Source: Limanda limanda
Taxonomy: Eukaryota; Chordata; Actinopteri; Pleuronectiformes; Pleuronectidae
Direction of reading: 5' to 3'
DNA: 64,000 nt
Assembly (NCBI RefSeq): GCF_963576545.1
Contig: NC_083637.1
Location: 21,769,507-21,833,506 of the forward strand
Positions within the stretch are counted from its first letter, which is position 1. Every line of letters begins with the position of its first letter. Under the pieces are notes generated by a model. That model made no database searches. It was not told where the DNA came from and was given only the letters and a program-made list of their open reading frames with translations. The position numbers and the translations under genes were made by a program. This document shows positions 1-13,684 of the stretch, piece by piece.

Positions 1-121
1 TCGGCATCGTTGTGTCATTCTTAACATAGGTCTTTGCACAGTATTTGCAAATGTACACAGCCTTTCCTTCTACATTGGATGGGGTGAAATGTCTCCACAC
101 ATGAGATAGTGGACGTGGCAT
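1..121 (-). CDS. hAT transposase, N-terminal BED zinc finger (partial)
   Basis: About 40 codons are visible, reading leftward from an ATG at 121-119. The peptide begins MPRPLSHVWRHF and contains VYICKYCAKTYVKN. The aromatic VWRHF stretch followed by a C-x2-C knuckle and a KTYVKN-like segment is typical of the BED finger that binds DNA at the start of hAT-family transposases. The later metal ligands would fall outside the window. The ATG is chosen because it lies four nucleotides after a good acceptor (exon starts at 125), and the same frame meets a stop codon in the preceding exon (TAG a few codons before the 328 donor). The catalytic RNase H-like domain and dimerisation domain are not seen. 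The visible part has no frameshift or stop. Confidence 0.78.
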   Translation of the reverse strand, partial: MPRPLSHVWRHFTPSNVEGKAVYICKYCAKTYVKNDTTMP

Positions 122-125
122 TGTT

Positions 126-327
126 CTGTAGAATAAGATGAGAAAAAAGTTTGTAATAAATACTAATGCAATGCCAGAGATATAAATAGTTAGCCAAACA
201 ATTGGAATAGTCTGTAAAAATGTTTACAATTGATGGATAAATGAATGGAAATAGGCTAGATGAACAGATGAACAATCCTCAATCAGCATGCTAACATATT
301 TTCCCCAGTAATATCATTGAAACTTAC
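126..327 (-). other. Intron in the 5' region of the hAT transposon
   Basis: On the minus strand a GTAAGT donor follows exon base 328 and a TTCTACAG acceptor precedes exon base 125, giving a 202-bp intron. It separates an apparently non-coding leader exon from the BED-finger exon. Confidence 0.65.
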
Positions 328-340
328 CTGACTAGTCCTG

Positions 341-378
341 CACACTACAGCAGGCCTCAATAGCCCTGCTGTAGTGTG
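341..378. repeat. 14-bp perfect inverted repeat, loop of 10, inside the hAT leader exon
   Basis: CACACTACAGCAGG at 341-354 is the exact reverse complement of CCTGCTGTAGTGTG at 365-378. It lies in the transcribed leader of the transposon, just upstream of the splice donor, so it would fold as an RNA hairpin. Confidence 0.8.
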
Positions 379-626
379 AAGGATGCTGGGAATTATCTGT
401 GCATGTGATGGAAGAACGAACAGTGGAGGGTTGAAATTCAACATGCAGCTTGTGCTGCATTCCATACATCTTTAAAATAGAGTTTTGAATGATGTTTTTA
501 TTGCTCAGCGTTTAATTTGCATAGTTTTTTTTTTTTTTCAAAATTCCCGTGCTTAATATTCCCGTGGAAAGTTTCCGGAAAGTTTCCGGAAATTTACCGG
601 AAACTTTCCACCCCTTTGCAACCCTA

Positions 627-3580
627 GTGGGAACAAACTACCCATCCAGCACAAGGGGATTTCTGCGCTACTCGGCTGGAGTTGATACACGTTGGTTGAG
701 ATCCCTGACTTGATGCAAAAACCTTTCAGGAGGGACTGGCTAAAGAAATAACCAAGTCGGTTGTTTTTTCAGTTTTTACTCATACAGATTTACTTAAATA
801 TTAAGACTTTGTTGGATTTTGAGTCAAACTTATAAAGCTGCATATAAAAGGACCAGTGGTCATGTGAATCCATATGTAACTGATTTACTTTTCTGGGCTT
901 TGAACAGTTATGCAACTGACAACAAACAAGACGACTGCAGCAGCAGCAATGATCTATCACCTCAAGCATGCACTGAGGCAATGTCTCTGGATGTGGCCTT
1001 TTTGCAGTAACTATTGCCTTTTCATTGAAAGCCACAGTCACAAGGCAAATCAATAATTGGGATTTTAATAACTGTGTCCGTTTATGCTTTGGGGGAGAGT
1101 ACATTTTCGAGAAATCTCTGTGAAATGAAGCAGAAATTCCCCCGCTAAGACAGAGCGACATTCTTTATCTTACAGAAAGGATCTCTTAGCGCCGACTTGA
1201 ATCTCGGCTGCAATAAATACACACAATAGCTGAGCTGTGCTCCATGTTTTTTAACACTTTACTGGATTAGCAGCTGAGAAACGTCAAGTGTTTGACCCCG
1301 GGTGATGAGGTGGGAGTAGCAACAGCTTTGTAACAACATAAAACGCTGAAATACAGCACAAGCGCTATGTGAAGAGCTGTCAAGTTCAAGGGCTCGCTGG
1401 CAGTTCACTAACTTTCTTTCCATTTTTCGAGACATGAGACATAATTCCATTGAAATAAATCTAATTCTACATTTATACACTATAAGAAATCAAATTATGA
1501 AGCAGTCACACATTGTTCTTGTTGTCATATGGCGTTGTACTACTAGTGACTGGTGAAGGGGCGTCGGCTAGAGGGCTGGCGTGTGTTTGGGGACTATCCA
1601 TTACACAATCCTGAGGAAGCAGACTGATTCGATATGTCGGGGTCTGTGTGTGGATGAGGTCATTATGCGTGAAGCAGAACTGTGGTCCTATCACACAAGC
1701 GCAACACACACAGTAGAGCATGAGCACATTAACAGTCACACACTCACTAGTTCCTATGGCAACTCCAAACAAACAGTCCGAGCATGTGGTGACCCCACCC
1801 CGGGAGAGAGAAAAAAAACAGCGAAACCAAGACACCGAGACCAAAACAGAAATAAAAGAACAGAAAAGCACATTAGGAGGATTCTGCAGCACCACATGAT
1901 TCATTTTATGCATGCTCTGTGTCTTAATCATAGCTGAGACATTAAATAAAAGATCAGACGCAAAGAAAAAAACTTTACCATACCCAAGTGTTTCAACCAC
2001 ATAAAGATCATGAACCTTTAGCTTAACCATGCATGCATATTCTATCTTTCTTAAAGATTAAATCTCCACGGCTTAGATTGTCTTGTTCAGTCGCTTGGAA
2101 AGACTTGATTTCACAAGAGGGCAGAGGAATTGTGAAATAACCTCATCCCCCGAGCATCTCATGGGCCTCTCTCACCACTCAGTTTAGAGCCTGAACACAG
2201 AACGACCACACACCAACCAGCGCCCCCGCCCAAAAGGCCTTTTAAATCACCTTAGAGCTCCAGAAACCAAAAGGAACAAACCGACAATAGACGTGCAGCT
2301 TGTATCAAAGTCAGGGTCGATTATTGAGGCTTAGCAACTTCCAAGTTCAATCGAGGCTGAAGACGCCCACATCCGCACATGAAAAGGACCCTGGCATTTA
2401 GATGTTTTGTTGGTTGAACAAAGGTCTGACCGCTTGGACGATTGGCATTTTCCGTTTTGTTTTGCAAGTCTATTCCGTTTAGAAAATTGCTACTTCTAAC
2501 AAATAGGCATTTAAGGAATTATGTTACTACTACTAAACATTGTATTCTTCCCATTTAGTAAAGTTCCTGCCAACAGCTGTTGTTTACATTGATGAACTGC
2601 CTATTTTGTGATAGCACTAAAGGGGCCAACTAGCATCTTAAGAGCCACCGAAAATCCACTAAATGCACTTTCACTGCTGCGTAGTTAAAGGATTGAAGCT
2701 GGGGATTCCTTGCTGTACTTATTATCCACAAATCATACAAAAAGAGCAAAACCAACGATCTTTGAGTCTGTCTCATAATACGTTCTGACGTCTGTATATC
2801 CCTCTCATCCCCAGACTACTGGAAATGTGTCTCTTTGATGGGTCATGAATAATGTACTGATTTTATATAATCTTTGCACCATAGTTTTGAGCAAACTTTA
2901 CTTAAACAGGCATAAAAGGTGCATCTGTTGGGGACTACTTTTCAGCTGTAGCTTAATCCACAATCGGCAGTCCATGGTATACATGGTACTAGGATGATGG
3001 GGTTGGTCATATTCTCCATATATAGTTCTGTGACATGTCAGACAGTACAACAATGTGATTTGGACAACTGATGTGTTTTTAAAGTAGCACAACAGTGATA
3101 AGATTGATTCTTCCCCTTCTTGATGACAAGAAGCCAAAAGAAAGTTGCTATTCAAATCCAAAAACAGCTGTGAAACTGATTATTGACTTATCAAAACGAT
3201 GATTTAGCTGATTAGTTAACAAAGAAAAAACTGTTTTTAAGAAGCTTAAACATTTAGGATATTAGGGGATAAAAATCATACAAAAGCAAAATACTGAGTT
3301 GTTTTCAAGTTCCAAAAGCTGCTCATAGGGCAAGACTTTCTGGACTAGAGCCAGCTGTGGATCAAATGGGTGGTCGCCAAAGACTGGAACTCATCCAGGG
3401 GTGCTTTGATGAGTTCTTGCTTTATTTGAAAGGAAATCTCAGCATGACTCTACCACAACAGGAAAGGAAACAAGCAGAGCTCTTCCCAGAGAGTAACTGT
3501 CACTGAACTGTGCTTTGACCCCTGGTATCACATCTGACCATTCAATTGCAGGCTGTCAGGACAGAGTGAAAAGAGAGCCG
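627..3580. other. Non-coding DNA, no gene recognised
   Basis: Open frames on both strands, including a 174-codon minus-strand frame at 1506-2030, show no recognisable domain and no convincing exon borders. The stretch at about 860-1190 is compositionally even and not obviously repetitive, so it could be a conserved non-coding element. That is only an impression without an alignment. Confidence 0.6.
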
Positions 3581-3622
3581 CCAAAGTGTGTGTATGTGTG
3601 TGTGTGTGTATGTGTGTGTTTC
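3581..3622. repeat. Short interrupted (GT)n microsatellite
   Basis: An alternating GT tract interrupted by TATG. Reading frames across it encode only Cys-Val or Thr-His repeats. Confidence 0.85.
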
Positions 3623-4546
3623 CGGGACTGCCGAGCTTAGCCTTGAGGGTTGTGACACAAATCCATACAAAGCATTCATCATGGAAAGGAAAGTGGCAGC
3701 AACCGATGATGTTGACATCCAGAAGGTCTGCCATCTTGCTGCATGGGCCCCTGGGGTTCTCTCTTTCCTTGTCAACTATTCACTCACTGACCATCGCTGT
3801 CAGAGAGAGTTCAACAAACATGGCTGAATTTAAGTGAAACTATACCACTGACCTTTTCTGAATGGGTCAAATGTGTTGCACTTGCTGTATTGTAGTTGTT
3901 ACTACAGCCAACAAAGTTTAATGACCTAACTTTAACTGCACTTAGAGCATGGAACAATGGAACTCCACGACAGCTAAAGCAGGATTTGAAGCATGTATTA
4001 AGTACTCAGAAGAAAAACCTTGTAGATTGTGTAAATCTTGTTAAACTGACTTCTAGCTTTGTAAGGCGGCTTCCTAGAGTCCTCATGGAACACACACATT
4101 CTGCATGAGGCCAGCAAGTAACAATTAGTACTGACCTAAGTGCCTTAAGCATTACCATTTTCATCAATGTTGAAATCAGGGTTCAAATGTGTTTTAAATC
4201 ATTATACATACATAACCCACAATTAATAAAAATAATGCATCAATATTATTATTACCAGCATGGGCACAGTCCTAAAAGTGATTATTGTGCAGAGGCACTT
4301 TGGGAAACCGGGACCTCAACACGTGGTCCTGGTGCAATTTAGGCACCATTTCACCCATTTGTGGTCGATCTAATGAGTTCTATTCATCTGTTTTAATCGC
4401 TGTCTCCTTATCACTGTTATTTTCTGACTGTACAAATGTGTGTGAAGGAAGGACAAGCTTCCTGTCAGGATGTGGGGTCCAGCAGTGGGACAGTGGCATA
4501 TCGCCAGAGGTCAGAACTTTTGTCTTAAATCTAGTGTGCCAAAGTT

Positions 4547-4548
<2 letters not shown>

Positions 4549-4636
<88 letters not shown>

Positions 4637-4677
4637 GTGCGTGCGTGCGTGCGTGAGTGTGTGCGTGTTCGTGTGTC
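4549..4677. repeat. (GT)43 microsatellite with (GTGC)n-like tail
   Basis: A pure GT run from 4549 to 4634 is followed by an imperfect CGTG/GTGC-rich tail to about 4677. This is a long uninterrupted tract and probably length-polymorphic. Confidence 0.97.
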
Positions 4678-7600
4678 GTGCCTGCATTAATGTGCAATTG
4701 CCCATGTCCTGATTGCTCTGACCATTGGCTGAATATACTTTGGTTGTTTCATCAACTTTGAGAAATACTTTGCTAACATCAAAGACATTTCAGACTCGTG
4801 CTCTATTAGTTTTTTCTTTCATGGACATAGAAACAGCAGAGCTCCAGATGAACCCGAACAAGGCCAATTATCACCATCTCTCCTGCAACACAATCATGAT
4901 AGAAGGCTTCAATTGTCTATACGATCTCTAGATAATTAGACCACCATGAAGGAGGAAAGGACTCAAGATCCTTGGCCTCATACAGTAGATGCCCTTTCCT
5001 CCTCTCCTCCGGCCTCTCTACTCTCTTACAGAACATCTACTGTCTACTTCCATCTCACCAAACTCTACATTCCCCTCGCATGTCACCATTGTTTATGTTC
5101 TCTTGTCTTATAACCAGAGTAGCTCAATAGAAAAATTTCAGATTTGCACAAAAAGAGAAAATATTGTGATCAATCGGTGATCCTTTGAACAGGAATTCTG
5201 CTTTTTTTAAGAGGTGAACATTTTCTGACATTCACACTTGGTTCAGTCTGATAACTAATCCAATTGTACAAACCAACTGAATGATGATGGCACTTCTGAA
5301 GGTACAAATCTAGTCAAGATAACTTCAGAGTATTTCACTCAGGTTTGTAGAATCCGACTCATCTGTCTCACATGAGGTCCCGAAATATAAAAGCTCCTAA
5401 CAGTGGAAACAGGTAACTGAAGAGGTTGCATTCTATTGTAAAAAGGATATGGTGCCATTAAAAGCCGTGGATAATTCAAGATGTCTGATCGGTTGGTGTC
5501 TTATCGCGTTTTAAATTCTACAAGAAGAAAGATTGCAGTTAAGATTGTGAATGGTGATAACATGTTTTTTGGAAGACATTCCACCAATACTTTATTCAAC
5601 AAGACATCTAATGTAGCTGTAACTATTTAAATAGCACATCAGGGTCTTAAGTGATACCGTGTCAAATACTGTGAAATCACAATTTTCTCAGAGCAACTCA
5701 GTGTCTGTGGCTGTCGGGTGTATGGGGAAAAATGCAATGTTCCCGCTATCACATGTTGTCCAAAGCAGACTCATGCTTTCAGGGGCACAATCATACGTCT
5801 TTCTTTCTAATTCTGTAAATAAATTCGTCTTCATTACCAGCTGTCCAGATGTTGATGAGTGATTTGTGTGAACATGTACATGTGCGAGCATGTCCAGCTG
5901 TTTCCTCACACAACCTTCACATTCACACTCACACACTAACTACCATCCTTCCTGATCAGGAAGAGCTTAAAGGATATCCAAAGAGAAGCAGCGTATTATT
6001 GTGGCAACGTATTGTTCCTGAGCAGCAGTGTGTCGTATGACTCACAGTCACCAATGAGACCTAGTGATGCAATCAGGAAGGACAACTTTGAGGCAAGGCT
6101 GTACCAAGTGACAACTGCAACAGCTGAGTGCTGAATCAAATGTGCTAAAAACTTCTGTTCCTCAAACAAGTTCCTAGCTGAAACTCCAAATTCCTCTTCA
6201 GTTGTATATGCAGTGATAGTCTAAGACAATTGTTTTTGGAAGATTTTATATAGATGTAGCTTTGGGAAATATCTGCTCACCTCTAAACTGCCAGGGTGTA
6301 AAAAAAAAGTTAACTCAAATCCAAGCTATCAATGTTTTAAGGCCCTAACCTTGAACTGCATAACAAGCTGGGTTTGAGTCTGGTGATGGATCTTTGTTGC
6401 ATCATCTCTTCATCTCTCGACAGTCATAATTTGATACCACGTATCAAATGTCAATGGAGCTTTCGTGTAGCATTCAAGAGCTTCACCAATCTCATTTACA
6501 GAAGAAAAATACTGACAGTTTATTTTTATTTTAAGGCCACAAGACATGTTCAAGCTCTGAACACATCAGTGGTCACTCATGATGTTCACCTGACTTGTCT
6601 CAAACCCCTTCTAGCTCTTTAATCTACTTGGCAGGTTGACAGGCGGATATTTCGATTCTCCAGTTATCCATCACACCCGTCGGGTCCCACAAAACATCTA
6701 GTGACAGATATCTCAAAGCCACTGTAGAAAGGGAGGCCTTTAAAAAGGTAGAATAAGAGCAACGCAGGCCAAGAAAGGATTACACAACTGATGGAGGATC
6801 ATAAAGCACTAGGGATTATCTTTTCAACTTTCAGGCTTAGAAGTCTGATCTTTTTCCCGCTGGGATAAAGATTACTCAGATGTTAATTCAAGAAATACTC
6901 CTCCAGGCTAATGGTTGCTAGGAACTTGTACAGCTTGTCACTGTGCGTCATTGTCAACTCAAATTGGCTCAGCTCAGTTGTCTGAGAATCTCTCATATCT
7001 AAAACTGAGATGAATCAAGAGACAAACACATTTTATAGAGACAAAAGTCCACCTGGGTCAAACTTCGACTTAAGCTTGTGCAGTGGATTTACAATGAATA
7101 CCATAGAAGCTGGGGTTTTAGTGTTAATTAAGATAATCGTTGACATTGAAGCAATTACTTCCTATGGTTAAAGGCCTAGATTCTTCAATGTACGATTTTA
7201 AAACCACTGTGTGGTACTGTGACTTTAAGAACTGTGTAAAGATAACATACCCATACTTCCTCTGACTGGGCACATTTGAAACTAAGGTAGTTAAAAACTG
7301 CACCATCATGGTTCACCTCCTCTATATATATTCAATAACTGTTTTGCAGATCTATGGAGTCTGAACCTGGGGAATGATTGTTGGATTCACGGTTTCTGAC
7401 AATTCACCCATTGGATGAGACATTTCACACACTGATGCCTTTACAGTTCAAGCTGGAACTCTTGATACAAATGTGTATAATCTTTTTCCTTGACCTCTTC
7501 ATAAAAAAAGAAAAAGGAAAAACCTTGAATGGAATGCCTCATCTCCTGGACTACACATTGAAAAACTCTTTGACGGATTGATGATTATGTTGTATTTGCC

Positions 7601-10051
7601 AACTTCAGCACAATTGGATGATATTTCCAGTTTGTCTTTACAAACTCAAGATGAACTTTGGAGTGGAAATGTGTTCATATTTTTAAATATCCTCATGCAA
7701 CCAGATGCCAACCTCAGTAAACTGTTGGACATGTGTTTCCAAGTAATAGTTTTAATTTATAATACCCTGCTGTTATTTTAAACATCCCAACTTCACGTCA
7801 TTGGTATTAAGGAATGCAGCTGACCCGAGGCACTGATGTCATGTCTGATGTTGTGTCAGCTTTGCAGACATGTATTGTAATAACTTAAACTGGAATTGGA
7901 CACTTGAATCTATGTCAAAGGCCACAACCTTTGGGGAGGGTACATTGACCTAGGAGGCAAATGTAAGGTCTCATGTTAGTTCTCAATTAGCCACTGATTT
8001 GTTGGTGAAGCAGGTAAATGCCAGGGATCCCCCCCAAGAGTCCACGTTGCAGTGTCACTTTCAATGAGAAATGATCAAACGCCCACAAAATGCACAGAAA
8101 AAGAAAGAAAAAAGGGGGAATAAGAGAGAAGGAGATGGAGGATGACCTCACTGAAGGCCTGTTGCTGCAATCCCTGTCTCCTGGTTTACGATGAGGGGAG
8201 TATCAGTACCAAGAAAGATCACTTTGATACATTTTTCATCTGCGCAAGGCGATACCACAACTATGCAGCATGAAATTCCACAACTCCCTTTTTACTCCCT
8301 CAGGCTCTCCATCCTCCAAAGCTGACAGCACCATCTTCATCCCTCCTTCCCCTCCCCCGGAGTAGTCCTTACAATCTCCTCATCCACAATCTCTGGTTAT
8401 TAGAGATGAATATGACCGAAAATTGGGGACAGAGTGGGAAGCACAACACAGCAGTTGGCCTGACTGTAGATAATCAAGCAACTTTAAAGTCAGATGGTAG
8501 ATGGGGTCACTAGATACAAGGAAATGGAGACTTAAAGTCTTTGAACTTGAGGCGGTGACAGAGGTATCTGATGGAACACTGTGAGGCCCCTTCCTCTGGC
8601 TACAGACGTTTTCTTGGCAAACCCTCACAGACCAGGCGCTTCGGTTTTTGTCAGCGACACACACACTCATACATAAAAAAGTGCTCTCCCTGGGTTAACA
8701 TCCCACACCAATATTCCATTAAACTCATACCTTCTGTTTAACCAATCAAATAAAAACGCCCACCATCTCAGCAAGACTTCCAAAGGTCTGGTGTTCAAAA
8801 GGAAGCATGAAGGGATCTTTCCACATTTAAAATGAAGGCAAGGAGGAATTATGAGTAGTTGGTGGGCGATGTGCAGCTGAATTGCACATGGAGGAACTAA
8901 CTTGCCATGATGCCATCGGAGGTCTCTCATGAACGGCCAACAATGCTGGATGGCTTCAACAGTCTGATTGTCCAGTTAGTAGCGTCATTGTGTCTTAAAA
9001 AATAATTGTATATCTTAGTTTACTGCAACAGCAACGAGCAAAATATTCTGAACAGAAAGAGAAAAGTTAAAAACTCATCATGTAACAAAATTTACAGTTG
9101 AAATTGTATTTCAAATGGTTGCAATCTCTGTGATTGTAAGGCTCTTTAAAGCAATAACCACTTTATTTGACGAGAGGTCTTAAAGTTTGCATAAAGTGTG
9201 TTTTTGAGTTTGACAAACTGAAGCTTTCCTCATCTATCTACAACTCTGTCCCTCTCTGCATCCCTCCCTCTCTCCATTCCTCTCTCGCCTCCAGCCTGTG
9301 TGTGAACCCATCCGTCTCTAATCCTCCTCTTGTACGGCTCACTGAAACCTCAACGTTCATTTTGCAACTCTTTGTGTGGCATGCAGTTGATGTTGTCTAG
9401 TCTCTCTCCCTCCTCTCACTTATACTCTCCATTGATCCCCGCATCCTCCGTTTCCGTCTTTCAGCCACTTCCGCTCTCCCTCCATCCCCCCGGTCCCTCA
9501 ATCCGTCTGTCCTCCGCCTCACTCGTTCCAACCCTCTCCCCTCATCTGTCTTTCATCTCCTTCCTCCGCGCTCACACACTGTCCAGTCCACGCTCTATAC
9601 TTGCTGAGAGGACAGTGCAGCGTCCTGGCAGCTCTCCACCCTCCCAGGCTGGGTGGAAAAATAAACAAGTGTCCACATGTTCTCAAGGAATTTTAATGAC
9701 TTCCATAACTCGGGGTTCTTTACCTGCCAAACCCCAGGCAGTGTGAGGGAAGCAGCGGCCTCCAAACAAGTCAGTTACGCAGCACGGATGACGAGCGTTG
9801 GGAGACCGGGCCAAGTAACATCCTTTGAAGTGTTGAGCAGGATTCAAATGGGCTGGAGCTTTCTCATACAAGAAGCTATATAGACAAATTTATGATGTAA
9901 AAAGGCAGAATTAAAGTTTCAACTGAAACACACATCTTACTGTTTAATAAAAAAATAGAATGTAATATAAGAATACTTGCTATGATGGCAGCAATGTGCC
10001 AAATCAAAAGTAAGATATAACTACTATACTCCTATACTACTATACTCCTGT
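4678..10051. other. Non-coding DNA, no gene recognised
   Basis: No open frame here has a recognisable domain or paired splice signals. The only compositional oddity is a strongly pyrimidine-biased stretch at about 9235-9600, rich in CTC, TCC and CCT. It could be a 5'-UTR-like segment or a low-complexity tract. Confidence 0.6.
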
Positions 10052-10052
10052 A

Positions 10053-10091
<39 letters not shown>
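10052..10091. repeat. (CT)n-(TA)n compound microsatellite
   Basis: A short CT run is followed by alternating TA from about 10064 to 10091, then AT-rich DNA. Confidence 0.9.
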
Positions 10092-10095
<4 letters not shown>

Positions 10096-12923
10096 TAACT
10101 CCTCCAAACCAGCACCTTTGCATATTTGCACTATACACACAATTGATCTATTGTCACACAATTTAACTATTGTTGCTCTATTTTTCTTGAGCTTGAACTG
10201 TATATATATTTGCTTTAGATATATACATTTTATTTTCTATTTAAAATTTTTTGATATTCTATTTTATTCTATTTCTATTTTATTTTTTTACTTGAGCATT
10301 GCAAGGAACAAAAGACGAACCAATGCCTTCAGTAGCAAGTTAACACCACAGTTTCTAACTTTTGAAATGAATGGGATCATTACTCAACACACCAATCTTT
10401 TTAACATGAGGCTGCGTTACATCTGTGCAGTTTTATACAGCTTGACCTTCCCATCACCTTCATTAGCGCCCCATTACAACATTAGACATTTGCTATATTA
10501 CACGTGTCAGAGTTGGGGAACCCGCTGGCAGGAGCACTGTTTAGATTTCTGATCTCCTGTGTTATGCGGGACCAGCTGCAGAGGATATGACAATGTAAGG
10601 GGAAAGCAAAAGAGATTAATAACATCTACTACCGCTTACACACACACACTCCCAAATCAATCACTCATTTCTCCCTTCATTCACTGGTCTTTTCCCCACC
10701 CCTGTCAATCCGCACCTCCATCTACAGGGTTGTGACCCTCAGCCCATGAAATCGATACATCATTCCGTCTTGCCAAAACTATTGAAACTCACACACTCAC
10801 ACAAATTCTGTTTTCGCTCCCCCTTTGGACCCTGTCCTCTGTCATGCATAAGGCATCTGGGATGTGTTCTCCAACTTCAAGCCCACAAGGGTTAGATCAT
10901 TTTGGACTGTGGAACCACAGACCGCCCCCACCTTCCGTTCTTATACTTGTAGTGCTCAGGTCCATGCTGTCTTTACAACTCCCTCCCGCCACCACCCGCA
11001 GTGTTTCCAGCAAACCTGATAACAGAGCCTGAGATAAGTGAGTACAACGAGAGAACAAACTGATCATCTCCTGGCTCCAATCCAGACAGGAAGAAGAGGA
11101 AGCTTATTTTACAGCTGAGATACGAGTTAAAGAATAACAGGATTCACAGTGAGCGGGAACCAACGGAAACTAAAAGAGGACAAAGCCTTAGACTGAAACT
11201 TGGAGAGAACTTTGAATGAAATGTTGGATTCGATTCCCTCAATGGTGAATCGGTGATTTATTTCTTTTAGCTATGCCCAGACTAGAAACAGCAGGTTCAA
11301 CCATTTGAAATATACCTAGAAGGAGTACAAACTATTTGAAAATGTCTCAAAAAGACAAAAGACCAAATATACAATAAAGCCATGAAGGTATTCATCTTAT
11401 TAAACATCCTGAGAGTCACCTTCTGGCTTTCCTTGACTGGCTGAAGTTATTAAAATACAACACAATAAAGCTGAACATTTAGGTTTGCAGTGAACAGTGT
11501 GTTTACCAAACCCGCCCCCCATATTTCTTGTAACATCTAGTGGGTCTTAACGCCAACACCACTGACTTAAACTGCACATTTTCTTTTTAATGACCTACGG
11601 GAAACTCTGTTAAAAAGACTGTGGCACAGCCTCTTCTTTAGTAACTGTTTGGTTAAAGCCAAACATCAAACCACAGCTGGTTCCAGCTCCACTCTGATGC
11701 AATCCCCTTGATGGGAGGTGTGGGATGTCAAACTGAAGTCCCTACTCACTGAGGTCTACTCACATATCTACCGCTGGACGGGAGAAACCCCATCCTGGCT
11801 TCATAAATTACTTCCAGGTTTAAGTTAAGGAAGGGGGAGGGAAGGAAGAAAGGAATGATAGATAAAAAAGAGAAAGAGATTCAGGGGGAAATTGGATGGT
11901 TGTGTTCTCAGCCTCTCTACCAACAGATTCAATATTTGCCAGGACAGTCAATCTTTACCACCAAATGATGAAATCATAGTTTTTGAACTTTGAATAACAA
12001 GGTTCTGTGCAGGGGTTTTGCAGCATTTCCCATGGATGAACTGTAAGCTTGCACCTGTGTGCTTCTAGCTGGTTTGCATGATTCTCAGTTATGCAGGAAC
12101 TGACAAGGTCAGAGAAATTAAAGCATTATCCCCATCCTCCCTTTTGCAATCCCTGAACCTGCCACACAGCAGATCAGTTTCCAATCCCTGCAGACAAATT
12201 TGTCATCTGGAAGACACTGATAACTCTTCGAAAAATTCCTATTTTTCTCTGAAATTCTCACTTTCTTCGCAAAGCTCAAAGTACACGTTTTTATTATTGA
12301 GAAATTAGCGCTTAATATGGCATTTTATAGCAACTGTGAAAGTCAATAGGGCCTTTACCATTGCAATAAAACGCTCATAAAACACCTTAGCTCACCAAGC
12401 ACTTCTACAAGAAAAACTAAAATGTCTTCAATTTGAATCCCTTGCAGAGTAGATACTTATTTGAGCAGATTTCGTCAACATTAATAACTAATGCTAACAA
12501 ACGTCTTTTTCCAGTTTTCTTACAAACAAAACCTTTCCCCCTAAATCCAGCTGATCTAGTGTGAGACACAAGATTATGTCTGTGACTCAGCAACCGTCTG
12601 TTATTCTGAATGACAAGACAAGGAGGGAAGCTGCATCCAAATTAATGTGGAATCACATTCTTCGTTGAAATTCCCATTACAAGCTTTATCTGGAGATTCA
12701 ATTTTTTTCTTTAAAGGTCAAAGGTGAAATACAACTTTTAAGATTTATGTACAGTGATATGTACAGATGAAAAATGACGTGAGCCCAAAAGGAACTTCAG
12801 CATAATGGAAAGTAAAGGTTGTTCATAACTGCTGGGGAGAAATTTCCTGGTGCACCGCCTGAGTCATGGTGGTTTCTGTAAATATTGCTAACTATTTCAT
12901 TTGGTGGAAACTTTAACTCATAG
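10092..12923. other. Non-coding DNA, no gene recognised
   Basis: AT-rich at 10118-10310. A purine-rich tract sits at about 11820-11890. No exon-like open frame with splice sites was found. Confidence 0.6.
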
Positions 12924-13130
12924 GCCGTTTCCAGACTTGACCTCTGGGTAAAATTCGAAAAATTGGCAATGGAGTTTACCCACAGTCTGCCTTTCACACA
13001 TGTACAACACAGCGGGAGGTTTTCTGCACGGACGTGTTTTCATCAAATCCTCCACATTATTCAGGTGAGAGGTGGAGCAGCCGGGTGCAGCAGACAGAGG
13101 CAGGAAGTTATTATACTGTCAGTATTAACT
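12924..13130. mobile_element. Partial copy (one end) of a Harbinger-like MITE
   Basis: This segment is homologous to the left end of the element at 19453. Both share GCCGTTTC near the start, TTTCACACATG, a GGAG/GGGAG-TTCTGCAC-type segment, ATTATTCAGG and GTGGAGCAGCCG, then GGCAGGAAGT. Only one end is visible and no second terminus follows. Confidence 0.6.
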
Positions 13131-13684
13131 ATATAAATATAACTATTATTCAGATACAAGTTTAAAAGAACATTTAAAGAATTGCTATTTGGTCCTGGTA
13201 GCCGACCAGAAACGGAAACATATTACTTACCGACTATTAGCACAAGTCCAACAGGTGTAGTTTGAGTCTTCTCTTTCGAAAAATAACTGTGAGATCCAAT
13301 TTAGTAACGAGTCATGAGAAACATATAAGCAGATCCAGTCACTTGGTCAAGACAAGTTCAGCAGAGCTTTCCCATGAACTCTGACCTGGCCAGAACCATC
13401 TATACAAGTGTGGAGAGAAGTTGAAGGCAATCCTGGTTTCAACCTAGAAGCCTCAACCCACTGTGGTTGAAAGCAACTGGGTGCCCGGGATTAGAAGGGT
13501 CTGACTACTGTGGGTCACGAGCAGAACCACCAGACATTTCAATTGGTATTCAGCCAGTTAACCAATATTATCAACCAGAGGAGTATGCAATGGATAGAGT
13601 TAGGAAAGTTTCTCTTTCTAGCACAGATGCTGTCTCAACACCCTCTCAGATATCAATCCAAAACTGACTGCAGATGCATGAGAG
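13131..13684. other. Non-coding DNA, nothing recognised
   Basis: Overlapping open frames at 13467-13695 give unrelated peptides in different registers and have no domain similarity I recognise. Confidence 0.5.

Larger units (their letters stand above)
1..626 (-). mobile_element. 5' part of a hAT-type DNA transposon, cut by the window edge
   Basis: Read on the minus strand, the element starts at 626 with TAGGGTTGCAAAGGGG, a hAT-like terminus. It is followed by subterminal GGAAACTTTCC-type motifs, repeated several times between 541 and 610. Inward lie a first exon ending at a CAG/GTAAGT donor (exon end 328), an intron with a TTCTACAG acceptor (exon resumes at 125), and a BED-finger reading frame. 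The other terminus, and so the target-site duplication, is outside the window. Whether the copy is intact cannot be judged from the 5' part alone. Confidence 0.8.

Noticed and set aside
283..465. 60-codon minus-strand frame in the hAT leader
   Set aside because: It crosses the splice donor after 328, and its spliced frame does not join the BED-finger frame, so it is taken as untranslated leader.
1506..2030. 174-codon minus-strand frame
   Set aside because: No known domain, irregular composition and no splice or promoter context.
10118..10552. 144-codon frame in AT-rich DNA
   Set aside because: Phe/Ile/Tyr-rich translation of AT-biased sequence without any domain.
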